A DNA stretch of 16,977 nt from Bacteroidales bacterium (GCA_029938185.1 JAOZVK010000056.1:1-16977); one strand, 5' to 3'. Shown: positions 6,876-14,561, counted from the stretch's first letter. Made by a program: numbers and translations. Notes: a model not told the origin generated them from the sequence alone.

Positions 6876-7679
6876 ATGAATTGGGACAGTTTTATTATCT
6901 ATGCACTAAGTGCAATTGTTTTTTGGTCATTAAGTTTAATTTTACATATGATTCCATCAAAAAACAAAATTCTACCATTAATAGCCAACATTATGATAAT
7001 TGTTGGTTTAGCTATTTTAGCAATTTATATATCCTTACTGTGGATTGATTTAGATAGACCACCTTTAAGAACATTGGGTGAAACAAGATTGTGGTATTCA
7101 TTTTTTCTTCCCTTTATAGGATTAATCACATATTCGCGTTGGAAATACAAATGGTTTTTAGGATATAGTATAGGTTTATCAATTTTGTTCTTGGTGATTA
7201 ATTTTATGCACCCCGAAAATTTCAGTAAAACACTAATGCCTGCTCTACAAAGTCCTTGGTTTGTTCCACATGTAATAGTTTATATATTTTCATATGCATT
7301 ATTAGCCGCCTCATCCATAGTAGCAATAAAAGGCTTATACGAAACATATTTTAGGGAATTTAAACCTGAAACTCTGGATTTAGCAGATAATTTAGTTTAT
7401 GTTGGTTATGCTTTTCTTACCTTAGGACTTGCATTTGGTGCCTTATGGGCAAAAGAAGCATGGGGGCATTATTGGACATGGGATCCAAAAGAAACATGGG
7501 CTTTATTAACTTTTTTATGTTATTTAGTTTATATGCATTTTAGATATTTACATAAATCCAAAGTAAAAACACAATTATGGATATTAGGTTTAGCATTTAT
7601 AGTTCTATTGATTGCATGGTTTGGAATTAACTATTTACCATCAGCACAAAATAGTGTTCATACTTATGGTCAAAGTTAA
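6876..7679 (+). CDS. ccsA: Cytochrome c biogenesis protein CcsA (System II haem handling)
   Basis: A 267-residue polytopic membrane protein with about eight hydrophobic segments. The tryptophan-rich haem-handling motif lies at about residues 191-208 (WAKEAWGHYWTWDPKETW) and is textbook for CcsA. The two flanking external histidines expected as haem ligands are present: His131 in FVPHVIVYIFSY and His262 in the tail NSVHTYG. With CcsB it forms the cytochrome c synthase, which delivers reduced haem to apocytochromes in the periplasm. In many Bacteroidota the two are fused or adjacent; here they are separate genes interrupted by repeats. Likely serves the octaheme protein encoded at 3561. Confidence 0.9.
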   Translation: MNWDSFIIYALSAIVFWSLSLILHMIPSKNKILPLIANIMIIVGLAILAIYISLLWIDLDRPPLRTLGETRLWYSFFLPFIGLITYSRWKYKWFLGYSIGLSILFLVINFMHPENFSKTLMPALQSPWFVPHVIVYIFSYALLAASSIVAIKGLYETYFREFKPETLDLADNLVYVGYAFLTLGLAFGALWAKEAWGHYWTWDPKETWALLTFLCYLVYMHFRYLHKSKVKTQLWILGLAFIVLLIAWFGINYLPSAQNSVHTYGQS

Positions 7680-7710
7680 AGAAGTTAAAAGTTAAAAACT
7701 AAAAGATTGT

Positions 7711-7960
7711 TGGCATTTTTCATTTATCGCTTGACACTTTTTGGATTTAAAACCTTATTTATTTTTGTTTTAACCTTAGTAGAAATAAAGTTTAATCGTC
7801 ATTGTTAACCTTATTACTTTATTTAAACTATTATAAATAAGGTAATAAGGTTTAAGAAATCGTGGTCATATTTATTTTCTATTAAGGTTTAAAATAAAAA
7901 ATAAGGTTTTTAAGAATAAAAAAAGTGTAAACTACTTTTTGACATTTATGAAAAATGCCA
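7711..7960. repeat. 250-bp palindromic MITE-like element with nested hairpin
   Basis: The terminal inverted repeats begin TGGCATTTTTCAT and end ATGAAAAATGCCA. Similarity continues inward for about 80-90 nt on each side (CACTTTTT, AAACCTTATTT and TTTAACCTTA words in both arms), so most of the element can fold on itself. At its centre is a second dyad, AACCTTATTAC... / ...GTAATAAGGTT (7807-7852). GATTGT precedes the left end (7705-7710) and follows the right end (7961-7966), as a target duplication would. One arm recurs at 14123-14200. No ORF. Confidence 0.72.
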
Positions 7961-7974
7961 GATTGTTGATTTAT
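7960..7974 (+). repeat. 15-bp direct repeat flanking the 180-bp element (left)
   Basis: AGATTGTTGATTTAT occurs here and again at 8155-8169, exactly bordering the palindromic element 7975-8154. A duplicated target site is the simplest explanation. Confidence 0.7.
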
Positions 7975-8154
7975 TGTTGTGGCTTGATAGTATTTATACA
8001 AAATTAATATTTTAGACATATTGCATACTTTAAACATATGTGTTTAGCATGTTTACTACCATACTTTTGCCACGTTGTGGCTGAAAAAAAATTAAAATTT
8101 ATTTGAAATATAAAACATGCCATGTTTTATGCAAATACTATTTAAGCCATAACA
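7975..8154. repeat. 180-bp MITE-like element with direct-repeat flanks
   Basis: The ends are imperfect inverted repeats of about 22 bp: TGTTGTGGCTTGATAGTATT at the left, and a right end whose complement reads TGTTATGGCTTAAATAGTAT. Inside are two further dyads: GCCAC-GTT-GTGGC (8069-8081) and a perfect 10-bp-arm palindrome ATAAAACATG-C-CATGTTTTAT (8110-8130). A 15-bp direct repeat flanks it. No coding potential; a non-autonomous mobile element is likely. Confidence 0.72.
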
Positions 8155-8169
8155 AGATTGTTGATTTAT
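8155..8169 (+). repeat. 15-bp direct repeat flanking the 180-bp element (right)
   Basis: Second copy of AGATTGTTGATTTAT, identical to 7960-7974. Confidence 0.7.
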
Positions 8170-8186
8170 GCAATTAAATATGAAAT

Positions 8187-8290
8187 AAGTACTGTTACAA
8201 AAATTTTTCGACATTTATTTATTCATAACGTCTTGATTAAATTGTCTTTATATTAATGCGTAAGCAACTAAAAATAGGTCGAAGACCTTA
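8187..8290 (+). repeat. Full-length GCGTAAGC-hairpin element
   Basis: AAGTACTGTTACAAAAAT at the left end, GCGTAAGC at 8258 (71 nt from the left end) and AGGTC-GAA-GACCT at 8276-8288 (18 nt further). The same boxes with the same spacings occur at 15305-15408 (inverted) and 16695-16799, while the sequence between the boxes is partly diverged. Immediately downstream is a second, short copy. Confidence 0.8.
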
Positions 8291-8306
8291 TTAGAATATT
8301 AATAAA

Positions 8307-8342
8307 GTGCGTAAGCCACATTAAATAGGTCGAAGACCTTAC
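8307..8342 (+). repeat. GCGTAAGC-hairpin element, short copy upstream of carbamate kinase
   Basis: GCGTAAGC at 8309 and AGGTC-GAA-GACCT at 8327-8339, in gene orientation and ending only 13 nt before the carbamate kinase ATG. If transcribed, this hairpin would sit in the 5' leader close to the ribosome-binding region. Confidence 0.82.
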
Positions 8343-8355
8343 AAATATACATCTA

Positions 8356-9315
8356 ATGAAACAAAAAGATAAAAAATTAGCAGTAATAGCATTAGGAGGA
8401 AATGCCCTACTAAGAAGCGAACAAACTGGGACAATAGAAGAGCAAGAAAAAAACACAAAAGATACTCTAAGAAATTTAATTTATCTTATAGAAGATGGAT
8501 ATGATATTGTAATAAGTCATGGTAATGGACCACAAGTAGGTAATATTTTGATGAGAAATGATGCAGGACAAATAATGTACGATATTGCCGAAATGCCTCT
8601 TGATGTTTGTGTAGCCGATTCTCAAGGGGGAATAGGCTATATGATTGAAAGACAATTACGAAATATACTAAAAGAACACAATATTGAAAAAAATATTTTA
8701 ACTATTGTTACACAAACAGAAGTTAATAAAAATGACCCTGCTTTTCAGAATCCTACAAAAAGAATAGGTAAAATATATAAAAAAGCTGATGCCGATTTAC
8801 TTACAAAAGAAAAAGGATGGGTTTTTAAAAAAAGTCCTAAAATAAATAATGGCTGGAGAAGAGTTGTTGCATCACCTGTTCCTGTGAGAATTTTCAATTC
8901 AAAAATAATTGAGTCAATTGCAAGAAATGGAACAATTGTTATTGCTTCAGGTGGTGGTGGTATTCCTGTATATATTAATGAATTAGGTTTGATAAAACCC
9001 TTAGAGGCAGTTATTGACAAAGATTTAGCTTCATCGCTTCTGGCAACAAAAATTAATGCAAATGAGTTCTATATATTAACAGATGTATCATATGTATATA
9101 TTGATTACAGGCAGTATAATGAAAAAAAAATAGAATCAATGACAAAGCTTGAAGCCGAAAAGTATTTAAACGAAGGAAAATTTGGTGAAGGTAATATGGC
9201 TCCTAAAATAAGAGCTGCTTTGAAATTTGTTGAAAATGGTGGAATAAAAAGTGTTATAACAGAAGCCACTAAACTTGAAGACAAAACATATGGAACTAAA
9301 ATAACACTATTATAA
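8356..9315 (+). CDS. arcC: Carbamate kinase
   Basis: A 319-residue cytoplasmic enzyme of the amino-acid-kinase superfamily that interconverts ATP + carbamate and ADP + carbamoyl phosphate, usually making ATP in arginine, citrulline or purine breakdown. Family motifs are in order: VIALGGNALL (about 10-19), VISHGNGPQVGN (about 52-63), the DSQGGIGY loop (about 88-95), VVASPVPVRI (about 172-181), ASGGGGIPV (about 197-205), VIDKDLAS (about 218-225), TDVSYVYI (about 240-247) and the KFGEGNMAPKIRAA segment near the end. Length is normal and no frameshift is seen. No arginine deiminase or transcarbamoylase gene is visible nearby, so its pathway here is unknown. A hairpin repeat lies just before the start. 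Confidence 0.92.
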   Translation: MKQKDKKLAVIALGGNALLRSEQTGTIEEQEKNTKDTLRNLIYLIEDGYDIVISHGNGPQVGNILMRNDAGQIMYDIAEMPLDVCVADSQGGIGYMIERQLRNILKEHNIEKNILTIVTQTEVNKNDPAFQNPTKRIGKIYKKADADLLTKEKGWVFKKSPKINNGWRRVVASPVPVRIFNSKIIESIARNGTIVIASGGGGIPVYINELGLIKPLEAVIDKDLASSLLATKINANEFYILTDVSYVYIDYRQYNEKKIESMTKLEAEKYLNEGKFGEGNMAPKIRAALKFVENGGIKSVITEATKLEDKTYGTKITLL

Positions 9316-9433
9316 GGCTTTTTAATTACGAATTATGAATTTTTAGAATATGTAGCTTATGAGAAATTTATTTGTGTATAAACTTATCACGACCTTTCTT
9401 ATTAGCTGATAATCAATATTTATAGAATTAATT

Positions 9434-9466
9434 ATGCGTAAGCAGGTTAAAGATGATAAAAGAGCC
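9434..9466 (+). repeat. Degenerate GCGTAAGC-hairpin element upstream of first phosphatase
   Basis: GCGTAAGC at 9436. At the expected position the right arm GAGCC (9462-9466, the variant also seen at 6823-6827) is kept, but the left arm has become TGATA and the loop AAA, so the stem is lost. It contains the ATG at 9453 that would start a longer form of the next gene, which argues against that start. Confidence 0.6.
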
Positions 9467-9539
9467 AATTTTGTTACAATATATTTTTAGCACAAAAATT
9501 GTTATAGTTATTTTTATATGGAAATGTTTAAGAACTAAA

Positions 9540-11396
9540 ATGGGAAATATAATAAAAAGAAATTGGCAAAAAATATCAAATTCAGGTGTTTCTGCTGATT
9601 ACGACAATTATCAAAAAAAGAGAATAGTACTGTCTAATCAGTTAAGTATATTATTATCAATTGTTTTATTGATAATTTCTGCAATACAAACATTTAAACT
9701 ACAACTTTATTTTAGTTCTATACTTTTTAGTGTTGTTGCAATTTTCCTATTACTAATACCTATATTAAATAAAGCTGGAAAAACAAAATTAACAAGAATT
9801 GTTTTATCAAATATACCTCCTTTATTTATATTGTTAGTAGCAAGTTATGGAAAAATTATGCAGCCATCAAGTAAAGAACTTATATACTATTTTGCTCCAC
9901 GTTTTTTGATATTAGGAACAATAGTTCTTCCTTTAATATTAATAGATATTAGAGAAAAAGTATCTCTAATTTTTAGCTTATTTATAAATTTGTTTGCTCT
10001 GCTATTTTATGATAAACTACACGAAATACTAGGCGTTGGTAAAGCCGAAATGATTATTGGATTTGATAATTACATAGTAATAAACCCTATATCTTTTCTT
10101 TCTTTTATTCTTATCGTTGGAGGATTTGTTTTTTTACAAAATATTAACTTAAAGTATGAAAATGAAATTTCAGAATTATTATCAAAATTAAGATCAACAA
10201 ACAAAGACTTAAATACCAAAAAAAACAAATTAATAGAAACAAACAAAGAATTAGTATCGGCAGAAGAAGAATTAAGACAATATACTGATGAAATTTCAGC
10301 AACTAATGACTCTCTTATTAATTCATTTAGTGATATATCAACTAAAAACGAAGAACTTGTAGCAAAAGAAGAAGAATTAAGACAACATACAGACGAGCTT
10401 TCAGCAACTACCGATAGTCTTATCAATGCATATAGCGAAATATCAACAAAAAATGAAGAACTTGAAAAACATAAATTAATAATTCTTAAACAATCTGAAG
10501 ACTTAAATGAAACGAATACAAAGTTGGAAGAAAGACAAGAAATGATTGTATTAAAATCAAGCGAACTTGAAGAAACTAATATCTTATTAAGAACTGAAAA
10601 AAATAAGGTGGAAAGAAAAAATGAGGAAGTAAAAGCAGCACTAAGATATGCTCGTACAATACAAAATGTTTTATTAGATGATATTGATTTGCTTAAAAAA
10701 TACTGGGATACTTTTGTTTTTCAACAACCAAAAGATATTGTTTCAGGCGATTTTTTTTGGTATTATACAATTCAACAAAATCAAAATAAATATATAACTT
10801 TTGCTGCAGCTGTAGATTGTACTGGACATGGAGTATCAGGAGCATTCTTATCGTTAATTGGTAATAGTTCACTAAATGAAATAGTTCAAAAAAGAAAAAT
10901 TTATGAACCAAGCAAAATTCTAACAACTCTTGATAATCTACTAAAAACAAGAATGAAACAAAACAGCACACATATTGACGATGGAATGGATATTTGTTTG
11001 GTAAGCTTAGAATTATTAGACAATAAAAAAATAAAGCTTACATTCTCTGGTGCAAAAAGACCATTATATATTTATTATAATAAAGATAAAAAGGTGGTAA
11101 GAATAAAAGGTGTAAATAAATCAATTGGAGCTATGTATCATGATGATATACACTATGTATCAAACGAATTTATTTTATCAAAAAATGATTCATTATACTT
11201 GTCATCTGATGGCTACATAGACCAGCACAATTCTAAAAGAAAAAAAATAGGATCAGCTGGTTTTGCAAATATACTAAATGAAATAGGCGAACTAACTACT
11301 GAAAAACAAAAAGATTTAATTGAAAAAAATTTAGAAGAACATAAAAAAGATAATATACAAAGAGATGATATTCTTGTTTTAGGTATTAAATTATAG
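9540..11396 (+). CDS. Membrane SpoIIE/PP2C-type serine phosphatase with coiled coil (SiaA-like role)
   Basis: 618 residues from the chosen ATG. Six predicted membrane segments lie between residues 31 and 200, then a long coiled coil (about 205-370), then a SpoIIE/PP2C phosphatase domain to the end. Metal-binding motifs are intact: VSGDFFW (Asp404), AVDCTGHG (Asp426), DDGMD, SSDGYIDQ and the final QRDD. An in-frame ATG at 9453 would add 29 residues, but those are encoded partly by a repeat; the chosen start gives MGNIIKRNW, a plausible cytoplasmic N-terminus. The coiled coil contains a 35-residue tandem duplication (237-271 and 272-306). With SiaB- and SiaC-type proteins encoded downstream, the likely substrate is phospho-SiaC or another phosphorylated partner; the input signal is unknown. 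A lone stress-response phosphatase is the alternative. Confidence 0.85.
   Translation: MGNIIKRNWQKISNSGVSADYDNYQKKRIVLSNQLSILLSIVLLIISAIQTFKLQLYFSSILFSVVAIFLLLIPILNKAGKTKLTRIVLSNIPPLFILLVASYGKIMQPSSKELIYYFAPRFLILGTIVLPLILIDIREKVSLIFSLFINLFALLFYDKLHEILGVGKAEMIIGFDNYIVINPISFLSFILIVGGFVFLQNINLKYENEISELLSKLRSTNKDLNTKKNKLIETNKELVSAEEELRQYTDEISATNDSLINSFSDISTKNEELVAKEEELRQHTDELSATTDSLINAYSEISTKNEELEKHKLIILKQSEDLNETNTKLEERQEMIVLKSSELEETNILLRTEKNKVERKNEEVKAALRYARTIQNVLLDDIDLLKKYWDTFVFQQPKDIVSGDFFWYYTIQQNQNKYITFAAAVDCTGHGVSGAFLSLIGNSSLNEIVQKRKIYEPSKILTTLDNLLKTRMKQNSTHIDDGMDICLVSLELLDNKKIKLTFSGAKRPLYIYYNKDKKVVRIKGVNKSIGAMYHDDIHYVSNEFILSKNDSLYLSSDGYIDQHNSKRKKIGSAGFANILNEIGELTTEKQKDLIEKNLEEHKKDNIQRDDILVLGIKL
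10248..10457 (+). repeat. In-frame 105-bp tandem duplication inside phosphatase 1
   Basis: Units 10248-10352 and 10353-10457 each encode 35 residues with the shared pattern EEELRQ-TDE-SAT-DSLIN and S-ISTKNE, about 75% identical at protein level by eye. The duplication is in phase with the coiled coil (35 = five heptads), so it lengthens the stalk without shifting the heptad register. Confidence 0.85.
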
Positions 11397-11441
11397 TAGT
11401 TTATCAAACTGTGAAATCAATCTCTTTACAACAATAAACTC

Positions 11442-11557
11442 AGCTACCCGTCAGAAGTTGGACAGTCTTTTATATCAGGTGTTTCGTAACAGGATAAAAA
11501 TCAATCCTGTAAATCCTGTCGGAAATTAAAATAATGTCCAATACTATACGTGTAGCC
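11442..11557 (-). repeat. MITE-like GGCTAC element, copy 2 (inverted)
   Basis: Reverse-complement match to 1552-1676. It begins AGCTACCCGTCAGAAGTTGG, carries GTTTCGTAACAGGATAAAAA in the middle and ends ATACTATACGTGTAGCC. About 9 bp shorter than copy 1. It lies between the two phosphatase genes. Confidence 0.8.
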
Positions 11558-11559
11558 CA

Positions 11560-11579
11560 AAACTTTGCGAAACTTTGCG
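11560..11579 (+). repeat. Tandem decamer AAACTTTGCG x2
   Basis: Two perfect adjacent copies abutting the right end of the MITE-like element. The complementary word CGCAAAG also lies about 55 nt outside the MITE-like copy at 1552, so this motif may be part of the neighbourhood these elements occupy. Confidence 0.6.
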
Positions 11580-11689
11580 GTTAAAAAGCAGCTAACTTAA
11601 AACTGGTAGCCATAAACTCTATGCAGTATCCAAATTTTTTTGAACTATGATATTTAAGATGTGTAAATTAATAGAAAATCTTTGCAAGT

Positions 11690-13837
11690 ATGTATTTTAA
11701 ATTACTAATAAAAAATGTACCATTATATTTATTATTACTTTGTATAACATTATCAAGCTCATGTACAAAAACACATAAAATACCTAAAGCATCAAAGGGT
11801 GTAATCAATCTTATTGGATATAAATTTGATAAAGTAACGCAAATTGAACTTAATGGAGAATGGGAGTTTTATAATGGGCAATTATTAGAACCTAATGATT
11901 TTAAACATATAAAAAAAAGATTTATCACCGTACCTGGTGCATGGAACAAACAATTAAAATATTTAGATATTAAACCAGAAAAATATGGAACATATAGGTT
12001 GCAAATAAAAATATCAAGCAAGCCTTCCCCTCTGGTATTAAGAATACCAAGAATATTTTCATCATATAAAATATGGGTAAATAAAAAATTATATAAAGAA
12101 GTTGGAAAAGTTGATAAAAATAAAATAAATTATATTGCTGATTTGAAATTAGGTTTAATAGGTCCAATTTCCCTTAGTAAAGATGAAACTGAAATAGAAT
12201 TAATAATCCAGATTGCCAATTACAAAGATCCGAACTCTGGAATTATGGCTCCAATAAGTATTGGAAACTATAGTAAAATATTTGATAAAGAGCTTAAAAT
12301 ATTGATTGAATATATTATTATACTTAGTATAATATTTGTTATTGGATTATACCACCTTATACTATTTATGTATCGTAAAAATGATACTTCAACAATTATT
12401 TTTGCAATTTTAGCTTTTTTTTTAGTAATATATGGAGTGGTAACAAATGATACCCTATTAAAAAACATAACAAACATAAGTTTTGAATCTATCACAAGAT
12501 TTACCCACATAGTTGTATCAATATATCCTGCATTAATTACAATATTCTTCTATCGACTGTTTAGTTCGGTCATAAACAAACGTTTGGTTATTATAATAAC
12601 AATATTATCAATTATTCTAATATCTGTTAGCTTATTTTCAGATATATATACAGTAAGAAGTATTATATCTCTAAAAGTAATATTTATACTTTTTACATTA
12701 GCTTATTTCACTTTCTATGGAATACCCAAAGCTATTATAAAAAAACAACAAGGTGCAATTTGGGCTTTTATTGGAATTTTGTTTTTATTTGCTGTAAACA
12801 TAAATGATATGCTATTTGCTTTAGGTATTATAAAAACAGCTTTTTTATCAATTTATGGATTTGCTTTATATATTATATTTCAAGCAATTAATATAGCTGA
12901 AAGATTTTCTGTAGCTTTTAAAAACAACGAAAAACTGAACAAAAAACTTGATTTTCAGAAAAAAAATTTAGAAAAAACAGTCTATGCGAGAACAAAAAAA
13001 ATTGAGGCTCAAAAAAATGAATTAGAATTAGTAAATTTATCACTTAATACTCAGAAAAGGAAAATAGAATCCAAAAACGAAGAAATAAATTCAAGTATCA
13101 GATATGCAAAAACATTACAAAAATCAATTCTACCTTCAAATGAAAATATATCTAAGATATTTAATTCGTTTGTAATATATATTCCCAAACATATAGTTTC
13201 GGGTGATTTTATATGGTATTCTCAATCAAGTTCGCAAAAAATAATAGCTGTTGTAGATTGTACAGGTCATGGAGTACCAGGTGCTTTTATGTCAATAATT
13301 GGTCACAGTATATTAAACCAAATAGTAAACGATGAAAAAATTTATAACCCATCGTTAATATTAGAAAAAATGGACATCAAAGTAAAAAAAATGCTAAGAA
13401 CCAAAGAAACAGATACAGATGATGGTATGGATGTTTGTTTATGTTTATTTGATAAAATTTCTAATGAAAAAACAAAATTAATATTTTCAACAGCAAAACG
13501 TCCTATAATATATCACATGAAAAATAAAAATATAATTAAAAGTATTAGAACTTCAGCCAGACCAATAGGAGGAAAATATTTTGATAATATTGACTTTGTT
13601 AATCAAGAGTTAATACTTAACAAAGGTGACATGATATATCTAACATCAGACGGATTTGTAGACCAAAACCGAGCAGATAGGAAAAGATTTGGCACAAAAA
13701 AACTACTTAATCTGCTTAAATCCATCTCAAATTTTTCGACCATAAAACAAAAAACGATTTTAATTGAACATTTTAGAAACCATAAAAAAAATGAAGAACT
13801 AAGAGACGATGTAACCATTGTTGGAATAAAAATATAA
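11690..13837 (+). CDS. 7TM-sensor SpoIIE/PP2C-type phosphatase with periplasmic ligand domain
   Basis: A 715-residue protein. Residues 1-25 are a hydrophobic export signal ending in SSSC, which might be a weak lipobox. Residues about 35-195 form an extracytoplasmic beta-rich domain with the ELNGEWEFYNGQLL and VPGAWN motifs typical of carbohydrate-binding-like 7TMR-DISM sensors. Residues about 203-403 hold seven membrane helices, about 405-470 a coiled coil, and about 475-715 a SpoIIE/PP2C phosphatase. Catalytic motifs are intact: VSGDFIW (Asp506), VVDCTGHG (Asp523), DDGMD (577-581), TSDGFVDQ and the final LRDD. It differs from the upstream phosphatase mainly in having a real periplasmic sensor. 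It lies between that phosphatase and the SiaB/SiaC genes, so a role as envelope-sensing phosphatase for the same circuit is likely. The ligand cannot be inferred. Confidence 0.87.
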   Translation: MYFKLLIKNVPLYLLLLCITLSSSCTKTHKIPKASKGVINLIGYKFDKVTQIELNGEWEFYNGQLLEPNDFKHIKKRFITVPGAWNKQLKYLDIKPEKYGTYRLQIKISSKPSPLVLRIPRIFSSYKIWVNKKLYKEVGKVDKNKINYIADLKLGLIGPISLSKDETEIELIIQIANYKDPNSGIMAPISIGNYSKIFDKELKILIEYIIILSIIFVIGLYHLILFMYRKNDTSTIIFAILAFFLVIYGVVTNDTLLKNITNISFESITRFTHIVVSIYPALITIFFYRLFSSVINKRLVIIITILSIILISVSLFSDIYTVRSIISLKVIFILFTLAYFTFYGIPKAIIKKQQGAIWAFIGILFLFAVNINDMLFALGIIKTAFLSIYGFALYIIFQAINIAERFSVAFKNNEKLNKKLDFQKKNLEKTVYARTKKIEAQKNELELVNLSLNTQKRKIESKNEEINSSIRYAKTLQKSILPSNENISKIFNSFVIYIPKHIVSGDFIWYSQSSSQKIIAVVDCTGHGVPGAFMSIIGHSILNQIVNDEKIYNPSLILEKMDIKVKKMLRTKETDTDDGMDVCLCLFDKISNEKTKLIFSTAKRPIIYHMKNKNIIKSIRTSARPIGGKYFDNIDFVNQELILNKGDMIYLTSDGFVDQNRADRKRFGTKKLLNLLKSISNFSTIKQKTILIEHFRNHKKNEELRDDVTIVGIKI

Positions 13838-13838
13838 T

Positions 13839-13949
13839 AAGGAATCGTTAAAAAATAACTTTCCGATTTGTTTTTTGTAAGATACTTGTATTTAGGTGTA
13901 AACCAATTAGTAATTAGTAATTCGTAATTTATAATTCGTCATTTCCTAA
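13839..13949 (+). repeat. Dispersed ~110-bp repeat right after phosphatase 2 (mate at 6526-6622)
   Basis: Begins 2 nt after the stop codon; the reverse complement matches 6526-6622. Contains a local duplication (TTAGTAATTAGTAATTCG) absent from the mate. No terminator-like T run is seen, and its function is unknown. Confidence 0.8.
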
Positions 13950-13989
13950 TTTATTTTATAAGGTTAATTAATGACGATTATAAGCACCC

Positions 13990-14087
13990 ATACAAAAGTT
14001 TTTACCTATTTAGTATAGATCTTACTTTTTGAAATACCGTTTATTATATATCTTGCGTAAGCAACATTAATAGGTCGAAGACCTTAT
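13990..14087 (+). repeat. GCGTAAGC-hairpin element, diverged full-length copy
   Basis: TACAAAAGTTTTT at 13993 corresponds to the left box of the full-length elements, with GCGTAAGC at 14055 (62 nt later, as in the other full copies) and AGGTC-GAA-GACCT at 14072-14084. The linker to the hairpin is one base shorter (17 nt) than in the rest. Confidence 0.65.
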
Positions 14088-14088
14088 A

Positions 14089-14123
14089 TTGCGTAAGCAA
14101 CATTAAATAGGTCGAAGACCTTA
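14089..14123 (+). repeat. GCGTAAGC-hairpin element, tandem short copy
   Basis: GCGTAAGC at 14091 and AGGTC-GAA-GACCT at 14109-14121, directly after the previous copy. Its last base abuts the single-arm copy of the 250-bp element. Confidence 0.8.
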
Positions 14124-14200
14124 CTTTATTTCTACCAAGGTTAAAACAAAAAAATAAGGTTTTAAATCTCAAAAGTGTCAAGCGATAAATAAAAAACACC
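14123..14200 (-). repeat. Single arm of the 250-bp palindromic element
   Basis: The reverse complement matches 7716-7791 (shared words ACTTTATTTCTAC, AAGGTTAAAACAAAA, AAGTGTCAAGCGATAAAT). The other half of the element is absent, so this is a truncated or solo-arm copy. Confidence 0.7.
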
Positions 14201-14397
14201 AATTTTTTTTACTATTAATTTAATAATATAAATATTGTTGTATATTTGGTCTAAGAATTGTAATTAAAACAATCAATAAATTGATAATAAAACATCTTAA
14301 TTAATTATTATTAGTTTTTGTATGTTCAGCTACAACAAGTTTTACTGATTTTAATCGACCATATATCATTATAAGGGATTCTTTATCAAATAAAACA
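14201..14397. other. AT-rich spacer without recognised features
   Basis: No ORF, RNA gene, strong hairpin or match to the other repeats in the window was seen in this part of the 910-nt gap between phosphatase 2 and the SiaB-type gene. Confidence 0.5.
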
Positions 14398-14492
14398 TGT
14401 AAGTAGTCTTATAAAAATTTTTCGGCATTTGCTTTGCGTAATTAAAACTATATGTCAGTAGTTCATAAAAATTAAATAGGTTAATGACCTTA
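14398..14492 (+). repeat. Decayed GCGTAAGC-hairpin element
   Basis: ATAAAAATTTTTCGGCATTT matches the left half of the full-length elements. At the right end AATAGGTTAATGACCTTAA (around 14474-14492) keeps a weakened AGGT/ACCT stem with an altered loop. The GCGTAAGC box is reduced to GCGTAAT and displaced. Likely an old, eroded copy. Confidence 0.5.
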
Positions 14493-14561
14493 ATATTTTG
14501 CTGATTTAATGTGATATTTTAATTAGAGACAATTATATTACAACATATTTTAAAACTTTTT

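Noticed and set aside
7711..8169. A gene or structural RNA in the 676-nt gap after ccsA
   Set aside because: No open frame of useful length. The folding potential is explained by two palindromic repeat elements, one of which has an arm copied elsewhere.
9453..9539. In-frame ATG giving a 29-residue longer first phosphatase
   Set aside because: The ATG and first codons lie in a degenerate GCGTAAGC-hairpin repeat, and the added residues form an odd hydrophobic extension. The ATG at 9540 gives a normal cytoplasmic N-terminus.
11690..11764. Second phosphatase as a lipoprotein (SSSC)
   Set aside because: Ser-Ser-Ser-Cys is a poor lipobox and the protein is anchored by seven membrane helices anyway. 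Left as uncertain rather than called.
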